The notes: generated by a model from the sequence alone, not told the origin. A stretch of 64,000 nt of DNA from JANJUB01 sp031386985 (GCA_031386985.1 JANNCV010000044.1:62001-126000); one strand, 5' to 3'; positions 1 through 9,094 are shown, counted from the stretch's first letter. Made by a program: numbers and translations.

Positions 1-1307
1 AGGCCCGTTCGCCCCGGCAACGTTGGCGTTTGCTTTCCTCCACCGCCGATGACTCTTATCTTATCAAAAACTTTCCAGCCGAACTCCATGATCGGGATCT
101 GATTCGACCGCACCTCGCTAAACAAGCTCACAAGCGCGTGAGTGAATAGGCCAATCTCTTTGCCATCGTGAACCGTGGCATAAACTTCCTTTTCGGGCGA
201 TGTCCCTTGCATTTGCGAAACGGGCCCAACGTCGGGGGTATCGCTGCCGAAGATGCGGCCCTTAAGGTTCGGGCGGTTCACTTCAAAGAATGCGAATACG
301 TTCGCCTCGCGCCGATTAAAGGTTGCGTAGAGTTCGCGCTTGGCTAACATCGTTCCAGATTCGGAGAGGCTCGAAGAATCTACACCCGCGAGATAATCGC
401 GGCCATCCAAGTTGCTACCCACGCCAGCGAAGTAAATGAAAACGGTTGCTCCCTTAGGCATTCGCTCCGCTAGACTCTTCGCCGTCGCGGCGATTTGGTC
501 CCGAGTTGCATTCAATACAAGTTCAATGTTTGCTTCTGGATAACCACAGCTCGCGACCAAACTCTCGCGCAAAACCTGGGCACTATCACTTGCGAAAGAT
601 AGCTTGACGTCCTGAATTCTGCTCTCAGAGTTCCCAATGATGAGGGCAAACTTGGTTTGAATCGGGGCAACTCTGGTTCCAAAACCAGTGAGAACCGGAG
701 CGCCTGTTCCCGTCGCGGGAGTTGTGCCCTGGCCAGTTTTAGGAGTTACTGAAGGCGGCGACACGATTGGGCCTGTTCTTTGGAATGCGGCATTAACGGC
801 GGCTTGATCTTCTGGGCTCACCGGCTCCAGGTCAACCTTCCAGTTCAACTTATTGTTTACCGAAGTCAATCTCTCTTCGAGTTTGAGCCGTTTTTCTGTC
901 TCGCCGAGCTGAATGTAAACGTTGTTCAGAAAGAAAAAAGTCTCTCCGCTCAGTTGGTTTTTTGAGAGAATGATCTCGAATTCGCCGCAAACGTCTTTCA
1001 AAAGTTTCGAGCGGTCTTCACCCGAAAGCGAATCAGCGGCCTTGAAGCCCGAATAAGCGGCGAGAAAGTTCGGTGAATAGGGGGCTCCGTTGCGCCACGT
1101 TCTGCGCTCGGTAACCGGGCCGGGCAGAGTGGTCGGCGTCGCAACATCATCAGGTCGAAAGGCGGCAGCCTGTTTGAACAATGAGCGAGCATCCATCCAC
1201 TTTAGAGCGCGCGCCGCGGTAAGGCCCGTCTCGTACGTGGAACTCCATTGTTGGGCTCCAGAGAAGACCGCCAATACCGCGAAAACAATACAACAAACTC
1301 GACGCAT
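1..1307 (-). CDS. Secreted caspase-fold (C14-like) protein without catalytic dyad; 3' end outside window
   Basis: This reading frame runs leftward off the window edge; about 435 residues are visible from an ATG at 1307. A short signal-peptide-like N-terminus is followed by a helical region (about 30-180), a Pro/Thr-rich linker (about 180-215) and a caspase-like domain. FALIIGN (220-226) is the first strand. IYFAGVG (291-297) stands where active members have YFSGHG, so the catalytic His is Val296. The strand that should end in the catalytic Cys reads FAFFEVNRP (338-346), with no Cys. GLFTHAL (386-392) and QTPTLPG match the usual C-terminal part of the fold. I infer a pseudo-enzyme that binds rather than cleaves. 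It lies 15 bases downstream of the PorV-like gene, in the same operon. Confidence 0.75.
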   Translation of the reverse strand, partial: MRRVCCIVFAVLAVFSGAQQWSSTYETGLTAARALKWMDARSLFKQAAAFRPDDVATPTTLPGPVTERRTWRNGAPYSPNFLAAYSGFKAADSLSGEDRSKLLKDVCGEFEIILSKNQLSGETFFFLNNVYIQLGETEKRLKLEERLTSVNNKLNWKVDLEPVSPEDQAAVNAAFQRTGPIVSPPSVTPKTGQGTTPATGTGAPVLTGFGTRVAPIQTKFALIIGNSESRIQDVKLSFASDSAQVLRESLVASCGYPEANIELVLNATRDQIAATAKSLAERMPKGATVFIYFAGVGSNLDGRDYLAGVDSSSLSESGTMLAKRELYATFNRREANVFAFFEVNRPNLKGRIFGSDTPDVGPVSQMQGTSPEKEVYATVHDGKEIGLFTHALVSLFSEVRSNQIPIMEFGWKVFDKIRVIGGGGKQTPTLPGRTG

Positions 1308-1322
1308 TCTCTTGATAGCTCC

Positions 1323-2462
1323 TTAGTTACCGAACTTATATGAAACCGTTAGGCCAAAATCACTGCCGCCGCCACTAACCTTTGCCCAGTTGAGATCAAG
1401 GCCCCAATCGGCTTTGTTCGGGCGATAGCCCAGGCCAAATGTGAAAGCGTTACGGCGACCAAAATCACGCCCCGCTGCAGGTATTGCATTGTATCCTAAG
1501 CGTATCGGAACTCGGGCGGCGCCCATGCTGTAGTTGTATTCAACCCCTAAGCCAAACGTCGTTTGAGGATCGCGATCAATGATCGAGGCATCTTTCCCAT
1601 CAAAGAAATGGGTGACATCCAAACCAAACACCATAAAGTCTCGGTCCCCACGGAATCCGTTGCGTCGAAGTGCAATTCCTCCGGCAAGCCGACCTGGAAC
1701 CTCTTCGTAGATCAACGGAGAAGCGCCGCCCGATTTGAGTTTGATAGGAGTCCGGAAGCTCGCGGAAACACTCAGATCAGGGTTGCTCTTAGGGCTAACG
1801 ATAAAGCCGATTTGGCCGCCGACGCCCGTCGCTTGCGCGTCGAAATCTGTAATTCCACTGGGGGCAAACTTCTGATTGACTTGGCGGTTTATTGCATAAA
1901 CCAAACCAGCGCCCCATGAGAACGTCCCGTCCGAAGTAGCTCGACCATAGCTGATGTTGATAAACTCTGTGTCCGATTTGATAAGCTGCCGATAGGCGGC
2001 GGCCCCGAGGCCGTTTTCAGTGAGACCGGGTCCAGCGCTTCTTTCATCGCGAAGTTGACCCCCCGCAGTTAGGCTGAATGCGATAACACCGTTATTGCCG
2101 CCGCGACCATTTCTGATCGGTATCGCGAGACCGGCGTGACCAAGGCCCGTTGGCCCCGGTTCGCTAACGCTACTCAAAAACTGCGTGCCGCTCGGAGCAA
2201 TATCTCCGGTGACCGTTGTTTTTGATTGGGGTTTGTTTCGAAATGATAACCCGATGGCAGATCTGGACAAGTAACCGAGGCCAGCGGGATTATAATACGC
2301 GGAGAGCGTCTCCGAACCAGTTTGATACGTAGCTCCACCCATTCCCATCGCGCGCCCGCCGGCATCAAAAGCCGAAACAAGGTCCGGGATTTGGGCGTTC
2401 GCGACAGTCGGGGCCAAGCAAGCGCCAATCGCCGATATCATCAAAGTTGATCGTTTTGTCAT
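1323..2462 (-). CDS. PorV/FadL-like outer-membrane beta-barrel protein
   Basis: The 379-residue protein has a signal peptide ending near ANAQ. The next segment matches the PorV/PorQ (UPF0164) N-terminus: GGRAMGMGGA followed by AYYNPAGLGYL. The rest alternates short hydrophobic strands and polar turns and ends in a strand (TVSYKFGN), as expected of an outer-membrane barrel. In Bacteroidota, PorV shuttles type 9 cargo to a caspase-fold sortase, and other relatives transport hydrophobic compounds. Here the gene lies between an Ig-like secreted protein and a caspase-fold protein. The role is unknown; the barrel assignment is much firmer than any function. Confidence 0.75.
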   Translation of the reverse strand: MTKRSTLMISAIGACLAPTVANAQIPDLVSAFDAGGRAMGMGGATYQTGSETLSAYYNPAGLGYLSRSAIGLSFRNKPQSKTTVTGDIAPSGTQFLSSVSEPGPTGLGHAGLAIPIRNGRGGNNGVIAFSLTAGGQLRDERSAGPGLTENGLGAAAYRQLIKSDTEFINISYGRATSDGTFSWGAGLVYAINRQVNQKFAPSGITDFDAQATGVGGQIGFIVSPKSNPDLSVSASFRTPIKLKSGGASPLIYEEVPGRLAGGIALRRNGFRGDRDFMVFGLDVTHFFDGKDASIIDRDPQTTFGLGVEYNYSMGAARVPIRLGYNAIPAAGRDFGRRNAFTFGLGYRPNKADWGLDLNWAKVSGGGSDFGLTVSYKFGN

Positions 2463-2482
2463 GAGTTTTCTCTTCCTGAGAT

Positions 2483-3505
2483 CTAGGAACCAATCCTAAC
2501 CGTTACAGTTTGGGGGGTAGGAGGCAAATTACCTGCCCTATCCATCGCGGTGACGTGAATTTTAAATGATGCGGGCAGTTGCCCGTTGACCCAGCGAATG
2601 CGTCCAACCCAGCGACTTGTATTAGCATCAATCGCTTGAAACGAAATTCGCGAGGCCCTAATAATGAAGACCCCCGCAGTTGTACGCGCTACGACGTCCA
2701 CCCCCGAAAAATTAACTGAGGAGTTGCTGGCATCGCGAATGTCAACCGTGATTGTTATCGAGGTTCCCGCACTGAACGTTGTATTGTTTACGGGGGCGCG
2801 AATGATGACGGTCGGAGCTACCCGATCAATGGTGACCGTAATGTTTGTGGTCTCTTCATTATCAGCAAGATCACGCACGCGTACCGAGATAGACTTCGGG
2901 CCGTCTAGCGGGATTCCCGTGGCATCCCAGCTTACGACAAACTCACCTAAGGCATTGACCGTTGAGCCCGTATTGTTTGGGATATCGGCCCCGTCCACTT
3001 GAACACGCCACTCTTTGAGGTTGGTTTCCAAAATGCGTACCCGGATTGGAACGACCCCTTTTACAAATGAGTTTGAAATCGGGTTAAAAGACAGGATCTT
3101 GGGCTTGGTAACGTCGGGCTTTACAAATAAATCTTGGTCTACATTATAAGTTGTTTCGTTGTTGATATCTCGCGCCCGTACTTCAACACGAAAAACAACT
3201 TCAGGAGTGCCTTGAGCAAACGTGAGGTTAAACGTTCCGTTGCCATCATGGTTGTTGGTGCTGGGCGTTACTGAAACCGCATCAATGGACTCAAAAAAGA
3301 CCGTGTTGTCGCTTTGACGGAGCACCTTTATCGAAACCTTGGCTTCGTTGACCATATTCGTCAACGCAAAGTTTATAGGTTTCGACGTTCCAACGAGAGT
3401 CGGCGCTAGGGCAGTTCCTCGTGCTGGCGAGTTCACATTGATGTTTCCTGCGAACCCAAACGCCGTAGCGCATGCGCAAACAACTGATAAAAACACTCGC
3501 TTCAT
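2483..3505 (-). CDS. Secreted protein with Ig-like domains
   Basis: The 340-residue protein begins with a signal peptide (MKRVFLSVVCACATAFGFAG). The remainder is rich in beta strands and contains two or three bacterial Ig-like modules, with phrases such as VPIRVRILETNLKEWRVQVDG and ITVTIDRVAPTVIIRAP typical of such domains in surface proteins. It has no catalytic motif. It is the first gene of the leftward operon, 20 bases ahead of the PorV-like gene, and is probably an extracytoplasmic binding or scaffold protein. It diverges from fliD across a 158-base spacer. Confidence 0.7.
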   Translation of the reverse strand: MKRVFLSVVCACATAFGFAGNINVNSPARGTALAPTLVGTSKPINFALTNMVNEAKVSIKVLRQSDNTVFFESIDAVSVTPSTNNHDGNGTFNLTFAQGTPEVVFRVEVRARDINNETTYNVDQDLFVKPDVTKPKILSFNPISNSFVKGVVPIRVRILETNLKEWRVQVDGADIPNNTGSTVNALGEFVVSWDATGIPLDGPKSISVRVRDLADNEETTNITVTIDRVAPTVIIRAPVNNTTFSAGTSITITVDIRDASNSSVNFSGVDVVARTTAGVFIIRASRISFQAIDANTSRWVGRIRWVNGQLPASFKIHVTAMDRAGNLPPTPQTVTVRIGS

Positions 3506-3663
3506 AACTTTATAGACGACCTTACCCCACGGTTATATTCAACTAACGTAATTCTAGCGGTTTTGAGGTGATCTCCGCCAGGTTCAATTTATCGGTAACG
3601 CCTGGCACATTCCTCAGGTTGGCCTTGAGGTTTGACTAGATTCAACCGAGAATCAATAATGGT

Positions 3664-5892
3664 ATGAGTTTAAGTGGGATTAACTTTGGAGGATTGAGCA
3701 GTGGGATTGACACAAATTCGATCATTGATCGGCTAATTCAGCTTGAGCAAATTCCTATTCAGAGGATGCAACGCCAGCAGGCGCAACTTACCGCGCAAGC
3801 GGGATTGATGGGCGGATTTAAGGGGCGGCTAACGGCACTTTCTTCTTCCATCGGCTCGCTCAACATGGCGGCCACCTTCAACCCAATATCAGCGGCCTCG
3901 AGCGTTCAAGAGACGGCGACGGTAACCGCATCGAGCGACACCGCCGCTGGCATTTACGATCTAAAGGTTTTTAAACTCGCGCAATCCCACAAGATCTCTT
4001 CGATCGCCTTTCCGAACGCAACTTCAGCGGCTAACATCACGGGCAAGTTCGTAGTGAATGGAAAGACGATAACCGTGGACCCGACCGATACCCTGCGCAC
4101 ACTTGCAACCAAGGTCAATAGTGCCTCCGCGGGCGTAACCGCCAGTATCATTGATGGTGGCCCCGGCAGCGTTTACATGACGCTCACCTCGAATAACTCG
4201 GGGGCGGCCAAGGCCATCCAGATCAGCGACTTTGAGGGAACAATCGCGAGCTTCATGGGATTTGTTGGTGCTACAGAGGGGTTCCGCGAGCCCTTGACCC
4301 TCGGCGGGTCGAGCCTGGGATTGAGCTCCACCACGACCTCGCTTTCCACGTTAATGAATCTCGGAGCAACCGGAAACAAGTCGTTCACGATTAACGGGCA
4401 AACGGTGACGGTAGATTCCGCAACGGTATCTCTTCAGGGACTGGCCGATGCCATCAACACTTCAGGATCGGGGGCTTTGGCAACAGTTCGGGCGGTTACA
4501 GAAAACGGCACTACGGTCCATAAACTTGATCTCACCGGAGTTACCAGCATAGTTGACACAGATAAGATGATTCACGCGATTGGAATTCTTCAAAACAATT
4601 TTGGAACTCAACTCATCAGCGCGCAAGACTCGGAAGTTACCGTTGATAACATCCTTATCAAGAGCGCCACAAACACGCTGACGACTGTGATTCCCGGCGC
4701 AACGATTACCCTGAAGAAGGCAAATGCAACAACGGGCGAAGCGACGACAATTTCGCTAACAAGGGACAACACGGCGGTCAAAGATCGTATCAAGGATTTT
4801 CAGACCAAGTTTAACGATATGGTGGACTATATCAAGGCGAATAGCTCACTGGACACAGAAACATTCCAGACTGGCGGCCTCTTTGGGAACCCAATCGTTC
4901 GTGGGATCGAACAGACGATGTCAAGTTTGATCTTCAACACGGTTAGCGGTCTATCCAGTGCCTATAAGAACCTGACCCAAATTGGATTTTCCTTCGATAA
5001 AGATGGCAAGCTGGAAATCAACGAATCGCAGTTGGATACCGCGATAAACACGAACTCCGAAGCGGTTGGATCACTCTTCCGATCAATCGGAACTACTGGT
5101 TCATCACAGTTGGGGTATGTCGCCAGCACCGCGAAAACAAAGGTCTCACCGCCCGGCGGATACTCGATTGATATCACCCAGGTTGCCTTGCAACATGCTA
5201 ATCTCGGCGAGGTTGCCCAAACTGGCAACCTCACCCAACAAGAAGTCTTGACTTTTGATGGAGCCCTGTTTGGTTCGACTCCTTACGGGTTAGTTCTGGA
5301 ATCAGGCTTGTCCCAGTCACAGATCGTTGATAAGATCAACTCTGATGCGAAACTGAAGGACACCGTGACGGCGACGATTGAAAGCGGTCAGCTCAAAATC
5401 AACAGCAAACGATTTGGCACAAGTGCAATTTTCACGGTGACCAGCAACGTTGCCGCTTCGCCCACCAGTTCCGGCTGGGGCACAAACACAATCGCCCAAG
5501 CCGGGACAAACATTGCTGGCACTCTTAACGGAGAAGCGGCGACCGGGGTTGGACAAGTCTTAACCGGCAATGTGGGCAACGCCAACACCGAAGGGCTACA
5601 AGTTCTCTATAGCGGATCCGCGAGTGGAAACGTAGGAAGCCTTGTTTTCACCAAGGGAATTGCCGCCCAGGTAACCGAGATGGTTGCAACTTATAACGAT
5701 TCCGTAAACGGTTTGCTGACCGCAAACGATAAGTCGTTACAAACCCAAATTGATCAAATTGCAAGCTCCATAGGTGATAAGACCGAGGGATTGACTCTCA
5801 AACGCGAACAGCTTATGCTCAAGTTTGCGAGGATGGAGCAAGCGATTGCCCAGCTTCAAGGACAGCAATCGAGCCTTGCTTCATTTCGTTAG
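3664..5892 (+). CDS. fliD: Flagellar hook-associated protein 2 (filament cap) FliD
   Basis: FliD caps the growing filament and folds exported flagellin. The N-terminus (INFGGLSSGIDTNSIIDRL followed by a Gln-rich coiled coil) is the FliD_N domain. Flagellin hook-IN-like segments lie around residues 130-280 (FTINGQTVTVDS). The C-terminal coiled coil, ending REQLMLKFARMEQAIAQLQ, is FliD_C. At 742 residues it is longer than the roughly 470 residues of enteric FliD, the extra length being in the exposed middle domains. It lies about 11 kb from the flg cluster of this window, with no fliS beside it. The start codon has no clear Shine-Dalgarno sequence. Confidence 0.92.
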   Translation: MSLSGINFGGLSSGIDTNSIIDRLIQLEQIPIQRMQRQQAQLTAQAGLMGGFKGRLTALSSSIGSLNMAATFNPISAASSVQETATVTASSDTAAGIYDLKVFKLAQSHKISSIAFPNATSAANITGKFVVNGKTITVDPTDTLRTLATKVNSASAGVTASIIDGGPGSVYMTLTSNNSGAAKAIQISDFEGTIASFMGFVGATEGFREPLTLGGSSLGLSSTTTSLSTLMNLGATGNKSFTINGQTVTVDSATVSLQGLADAINTSGSGALATVRAVTENGTTVHKLDLTGVTSIVDTDKMIHAIGILQNNFGTQLISAQDSEVTVDNILIKSATNTLTTVIPGATITLKKANATTGEATTISLTRDNTAVKDRIKDFQTKFNDMVDYIKANSSLDTETFQTGGLFGNPIVRGIEQTMSSLIFNTVSGLSSAYKNLTQIGFSFDKDGKLEINESQLDTAINTNSEAVGSLFRSIGTTGSSQLGYVASTAKTKVSPPGGYSIDITQVALQHANLGEVAQTGNLTQQEVLTFDGALFGSTPYGLVLESGLSQSQIVDKINSDAKLKDTVTATIESGQLKINSKRFGTSAIFTVTSNVAASPTSSGWGTNTIAQAGTNIAGTLNGEAATGVGQVLTGNVGNANTEGLQVLYSGSASGNVGSLVFTKGIAAQVTEMVATYNDSVNGLLTANDKSLQTQIDQIASSIGDKTEGLTLKREQLMLKFARMEQAIAQLQGQQSSLASFR

Positions 5893-5906
5893 TTTCCCAA
5901 AAAGCG

Positions 5907-5912
5907 TATAAT
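5907..5912 (+). promoter_or_regulatory. Perfect TATAAT -10 hexamer close to the permease start codon
   Basis: TATAAT lies only 8 bases before the ATG of the OppB-like gene and there is no Shine-Dalgarno sequence. Transcription would start at or within about two bases of the start codon, which suggests a leaderless mRNA. No good -35 element is visible. Confidence 0.5.
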
Positions 5913-5920
5913 CGGCCCCG

Positions 5921-6907
5921 ATGCGCTTAGCGAAAGCTATTTTACTGCGAGTTTTGTTTGGGGCTATAAGCCTCTTATTCATCACGTTCGTTGCTTTTGT
6001 GGCCGATGAAATCGCGCCGGGCGATGCCGCAACCGTATCCGCCGGCGAAAAAGCTACGATCGCCCAGATCGAGCTTCAACGCGAGCGTCTTGGGCTCAAT
6101 CGGCCGTGGCATGTTCGCTATTTCGAGATGATCGGGAATATCGCCAGAGGCGATTTCGGCAAGAGCTATGTCGGCACGAAGGAGCCTGTCGCCGAAATTA
6201 TCAAGCGAACTCTGCCAATGACCCTGCGAAGCGCCTTGATGGCGATGCTTCTGGCCATTGTGATCGGAGTTTCGCTGGGCACCATTGCCGCCGTTTACGA
6301 GAACCGTTTTGGGGATAGAACTATCCTTATTCTCAGCACATTAGGCGTAACTGTGCCCAATTTTGTGTTAGCGCCCCTCCTGGTTTATTTTTGGTGCCTC
6401 AATCCGAACAAGTTTGCCTCGCTTGTGAGTTATGGAAATATTGATAAGCTCCCGATGACCTGGACACCAGATCGCAATGTGCCCGATTTGTATTACTTGC
6501 TCATCCCGGTTTTGGTATTGAGTCTGCGACCGATGGCGATGTTGACCCGTTTAACCCGAGCGAGCATGGTTGAAACATTGAAACAAGAGTTTATAAAACT
6601 GGCCACCGCGAAAGGGGTCCCTCCCTTCCGACTAATCGTCGGCCACGCTTTACGGAACGCTATCCTGCCCGTCGTCACGGCGATTGGCACGAGTTTTGGC
6701 TTCCTTCTCACCGGATCATTTGTGGTTGAGCGATTCTTTGTCATGCCGGGCATGGGTAGCACCGCCATCGAGGCGATCACGCAAACAAATGGCCCAGTGA
6801 TTATTGGCACGATCATCGTTTCCGGGTTCCTTTTCATCTTCGTGAACATGATGGTTGACATTTTGTTGCCTATACTTGACCCCCGAATCCGCGAGGCTCA
6901 GGTTTGA
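5921..6907 (+). CDS. ABC transporter permease, OppB/DppB type
   Basis: This 328-residue inner-membrane permease belongs to the peptide/nickel/opine uptake family. It has the family N-terminus (MRLAKAILLRVLFGAISLLF), a substrate-side loop, and the EAA coupling motif around FIKLATAKGVPPFRLIVGHALRNA. The C-terminal segment ending DPRIRE is also characteristic. It overlaps the next permease gene by 4 bases. No substrate-binding protein or ATPase gene is adjacent, so the substrate cannot be deduced and the partners must be encoded elsewhere. Confidence 0.88.
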   Translation: MRLAKAILLRVLFGAISLLFITFVAFVADEIAPGDAATVSAGEKATIAQIELQRERLGLNRPWHVRYFEMIGNIARGDFGKSYVGTKEPVAEIIKRTLPMTLRSALMAMLLAIVIGVSLGTIAAVYENRFGDRTILILSTLGVTVPNFVLAPLLVYFWCLNPNKFASLVSYGNIDKLPMTWTPDRNVPDLYYLLIPVLVLSLRPMAMLTRLTRASMVETLKQEFIKLATAKGVPPFRLIVGHALRNAILPVVTAIGTSFGFLLTGSFVVERFFVMPGMGSTAIEAITQTNGPVIIGTIIVSGFLFIFVNMMVDILLPILDPRIREAQV

Positions 6908-7713
6908 AGAAGCGCGATCCCCTGTTTTGGGGTGGGGTGGTTTTCCTCACGCTGATTCTACTGTTTGCCATCGTTGGCCCTCACATTCGGCACGACTTTC
7001 TCGCCTTGGGCGACACAACCCACGAACTTCCGAGCTCAAAGCATTGGTTGGGCACCGATGAGCTTGGCCGAGATATTTTCGCGAGACTCGCCTACGGCGG
7101 AAGGCTCTCCCTAATGATCGGTTTGATCGTTCAGACTTTTGCGATCACAACCGGAATCCTGATGGGAACGATTGGTGTTTTTGCCCCAACGTGGATTCGA
7201 ACCCCCGTCTTGCGCTTCACCGATGCGATGTTTGCGTTTCCTGATCTGCTGATTGCCTTGCTTATTATTGGGCTGTGGTCGGCGGGCGTGGTTCCCGTGA
7301 TTGTTGCTCTTTCGATAACGTCTTGGCCGGGAATGGCACGTCTTGTTCGAGCCCAGCTCGTATCTCTCAAGGACCGCGAGTACGTGGTCGCTGCTCGGGC
7401 GGCTGGAGCCCCTACGTTCTATATTGTGACGCGGCATATTCTTCCTCAGATGATCGGAATCATATTGGCGGTAGCGATGATTGATCTAGCCGGCACCATT
7501 TTGGCGGAGTCGACTCTGAGTTTCATTGGCATCGGCATTCAGCCTCCAACACCAAGCTGGGGGGCGATGATTAATAACGCCCGAGGCGAGATGCAGAGCC
7601 ATCCGGTCCCTTTGATTTGGCCGTGCCTGATCCTCTCAATGACCATTTTTGCTTTAAATTTTGTGGGTGATGGCTTGCGGGCAAGGCTCGATCCGAAGAG
7701 TGGCCGAACCTAA
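6904..7713 (+). CDS. ABC transporter permease, OppC/DppC type
   Basis: The 269-residue second permease starts at a TTG that overlaps the stop codon of the first (TTGA), so the two are translationally coupled. It has the OppC hallmarks: one N-terminal helix, HWLGTDELGRDIFARLAYG, the EAA loop (EYVVAARAAGAPTFYIVTRHILPQ) and LSFIGIGIQPPTPSWGAMI. It is expected to form the membrane channel with the upstream permease. An inverted repeat follows 5 bases after its stop codon. Confidence 0.88.
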   Translation: MKKRDPLFWGGVVFLTLILLFAIVGPHIRHDFLALGDTTHELPSSKHWLGTDELGRDIFARLAYGGRLSLMIGLIVQTFAITTGILMGTIGVFAPTWIRTPVLRFTDAMFAFPDLLIALLIIGLWSAGVVPVIVALSITSWPGMARLVRAQLVSLKDREYVVAARAAGAPTFYIVTRHILPQMIGIILAVAMIDLAGTILAESTLSFIGIGIQPPTPSWGAMINNARGEMQSHPVPLIWPCLILSMTIFALNFVGDGLRARLDPKSGRT

Positions 7714-7718
7714 TGTAA

Positions 7719-7744
7719 CATAATGCAATCTTTTTTGCATTATG
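7719..7744. repeat. AT-rich perfect inverted repeat
   Basis: CATAATGCAA and TTGCATTATG form a perfect 10-base stem around the loop TCTTTT. It follows the permease operon and precedes the STN-like gene. The T tract is in the loop rather than after the stem, so it is not a textbook terminator. It could be an operator or a Rho-assisted terminator. Confidence 0.55.
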
Positions 7745-7830
7745 GTCCCAGAAGGGAACCGACTCCACGCTTTCTGTTGTAGTATTGATCTGAAATGTCG
7801 CTTGACTTGGTCGGCGACCTTGGAGAAACT

Positions 7831-9078
7831 ATGCAAAAGACACTCAAAATTGCTTTCGCGGTCTTGTCCGCCCTCATTGCCGGACGCTATCTTACGTCCG
7901 ATGAAGAAATCGCCCCTACACCCGCTCCGCGAGCGGCTCTTCCCTTAACTCTAGCTACCCTTGAGCTCGAGGCTGCGCTTCAGCAGAGGGTAAGCGTTGA
8001 TCTAAACGGCACCTTTGAGGATGTGGTCAAGTGGTTGCGCTCCACGGGAGTCAGCTTTGTTATCGCCGACAGCGAGATATCAAAACGCAAAATCTCCATT
8101 AAGATGGAAAATCAGCCCCTTAAAGACGCCATGGAAGCCATCGCTGAGGCGATGGGCGGTCGATGGGTTAAGAAGGGTGAGGTTTACACATTTAGCCAGG
8201 GCTCGCCCTTTTTGTTTGCCCCAGGTGCACCTGCACGCGAAATCGCTCCCCGGGAGTTCGCCCGGGTCGAAGGATTCGCGATCCCACCTCAAGCCCTTAG
8301 CGGCGAGAAAATGACGCCAGAGCAACGGGCTAAGTTCGAAAAAGAAATGAAGAACTTTGCGAAGGGCGTCGAGGGATTTGAGATCCCCCCGATGGTCTTT
8401 AGCGGCGAGAAGATGACGCAAGAGCAACGAGCTAAGTTCGAAAAAGAAGTGAAAGGCTTTAAGCTCGATGGCAAAGCGTTCAAGGAACTCTTAGAACTTA
8501 AGGATGTTGAAGGCAAGTTGTTAGACTTGAAGCGCGGAGACGTAAAGGTTTGGATTAACGGAAAAGAAGCAACCCCCGAGCAGATTAAGAAGCTGGAAAG
8601 CAAAGGCAACCTGCATTTCTTCGGTGGCGACATGAAGGGCCTCGACGAGAAAACTGTAAAGCAGATCGAAGAAGCAATGAAGATTTCTGAAAAGCAACTT
8701 GATCTGCATTTCAAGGGCATGACGGAAAAGCAGAAAGCCGAGATGAAGAAGAAATTCACCTTTTCGGACGATCTGGACCTCCTTGATAAAGCCAAGCAGA
8801 CCGAAGTGAGGGCAAAGATGCTTGATGCCGAGAAGCATTTGAACCTTGCCAAGCCAATGCTCGACAAGGTTAAGACGATGAAGTTCGAGAACGCGGACAT
8901 AAAGAGCCTGATGAAGAGCCTAACGCCGGCGCAACGGGAGCTTCACAAGAAGCAGGGGTTTCTGAAATCAACGGATCTAAACGCTGAGCAACGCAAGATG
9001 CTACCGGTCGGAGGTTCGGGCGATTGGTCGTTCCATTTCTCGATTGATGGGGACAGCCTGACCATAAAGAAGGGCTAG
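7831..9078 (+). CDS. Membrane-anchored or secreted protein with STN-like domain and LTxxQ-like repeats
   Basis: I chose the ATG at 7831 because GGAG precedes it by seven bases and a hydrophobic leader follows (KIAFAVLSALIAG); the in-frame ATG at 7795 has neither. The protein is 415 residues. Residues about 50-120 resemble the short secretin/TonB N-terminal (STN) fold (VSVDLNGTFEDVVKWL, then MENQPLKDAMEAI). The rest is highly charged and helical, with a recurring motif of the form (L/M)TxxQR: MTPEQR, MTQEQR, ATPEQI, MTEKQK, LTPAQR, LNAEQR. This resembles the LTxxQ motif of Spy/CpxP-type periplasmic proteins. The function is unknown. It stands alone and converges on recR. Confidence 0.65.
   Translation: MQKTLKIAFAVLSALIAGRYLTSDEEIAPTPAPRAALPLTLATLELEAALQQRVSVDLNGTFEDVVKWLRSTGVSFVIADSEISKRKISIKMENQPLKDAMEAIAEAMGGRWVKKGEVYTFSQGSPFLFAPGAPAREIAPREFARVEGFAIPPQALSGEKMTPEQRAKFEKEMKNFAKGVEGFEIPPMVFSGEKMTQEQRAKFEKEVKGFKLDGKAFKELLELKDVEGKLLDLKRGDVKVWINGKEATPEQIKKLESKGNLHFFGGDMKGLDEKTVKQIEEAMKISEKQLDLHFKGMTEKQKAEMKKKFTFSDDLDLLDKAKQTEVRAKMLDAEKHLNLAKPMLDKVKTMKFENADIKSLMKSLTPAQRELHKKQGFLKSTDLNAEQRKMLPVGGSGDWSFHFSIDGDSLTIKKG
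8266..8460 (+). repeat. Tandem 102-base coding duplication
   Basis: Within the STN-like gene, a segment beginning at 8266 recurs 102 bases later at 8368. Both copies encode VEGF(A/E)IPP, a short spacer and SGEKMT(P/Q)EQRAKFEKE. The DNA is close to identical over the second half of the unit, which indicates a recent internal duplication. Confidence 0.75.
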
Positions 9079-9094
9079 TATCCCCTCCCCCCAG

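Noticed and set aside
8289..8900. Open frame of 203 codons opposite the STN-like gene
   Set aside because: It is the mirror of a Lys/Glu-rich repetitive coding sequence, which naturally lacks stops on the other strand, and it resembles no protein family.
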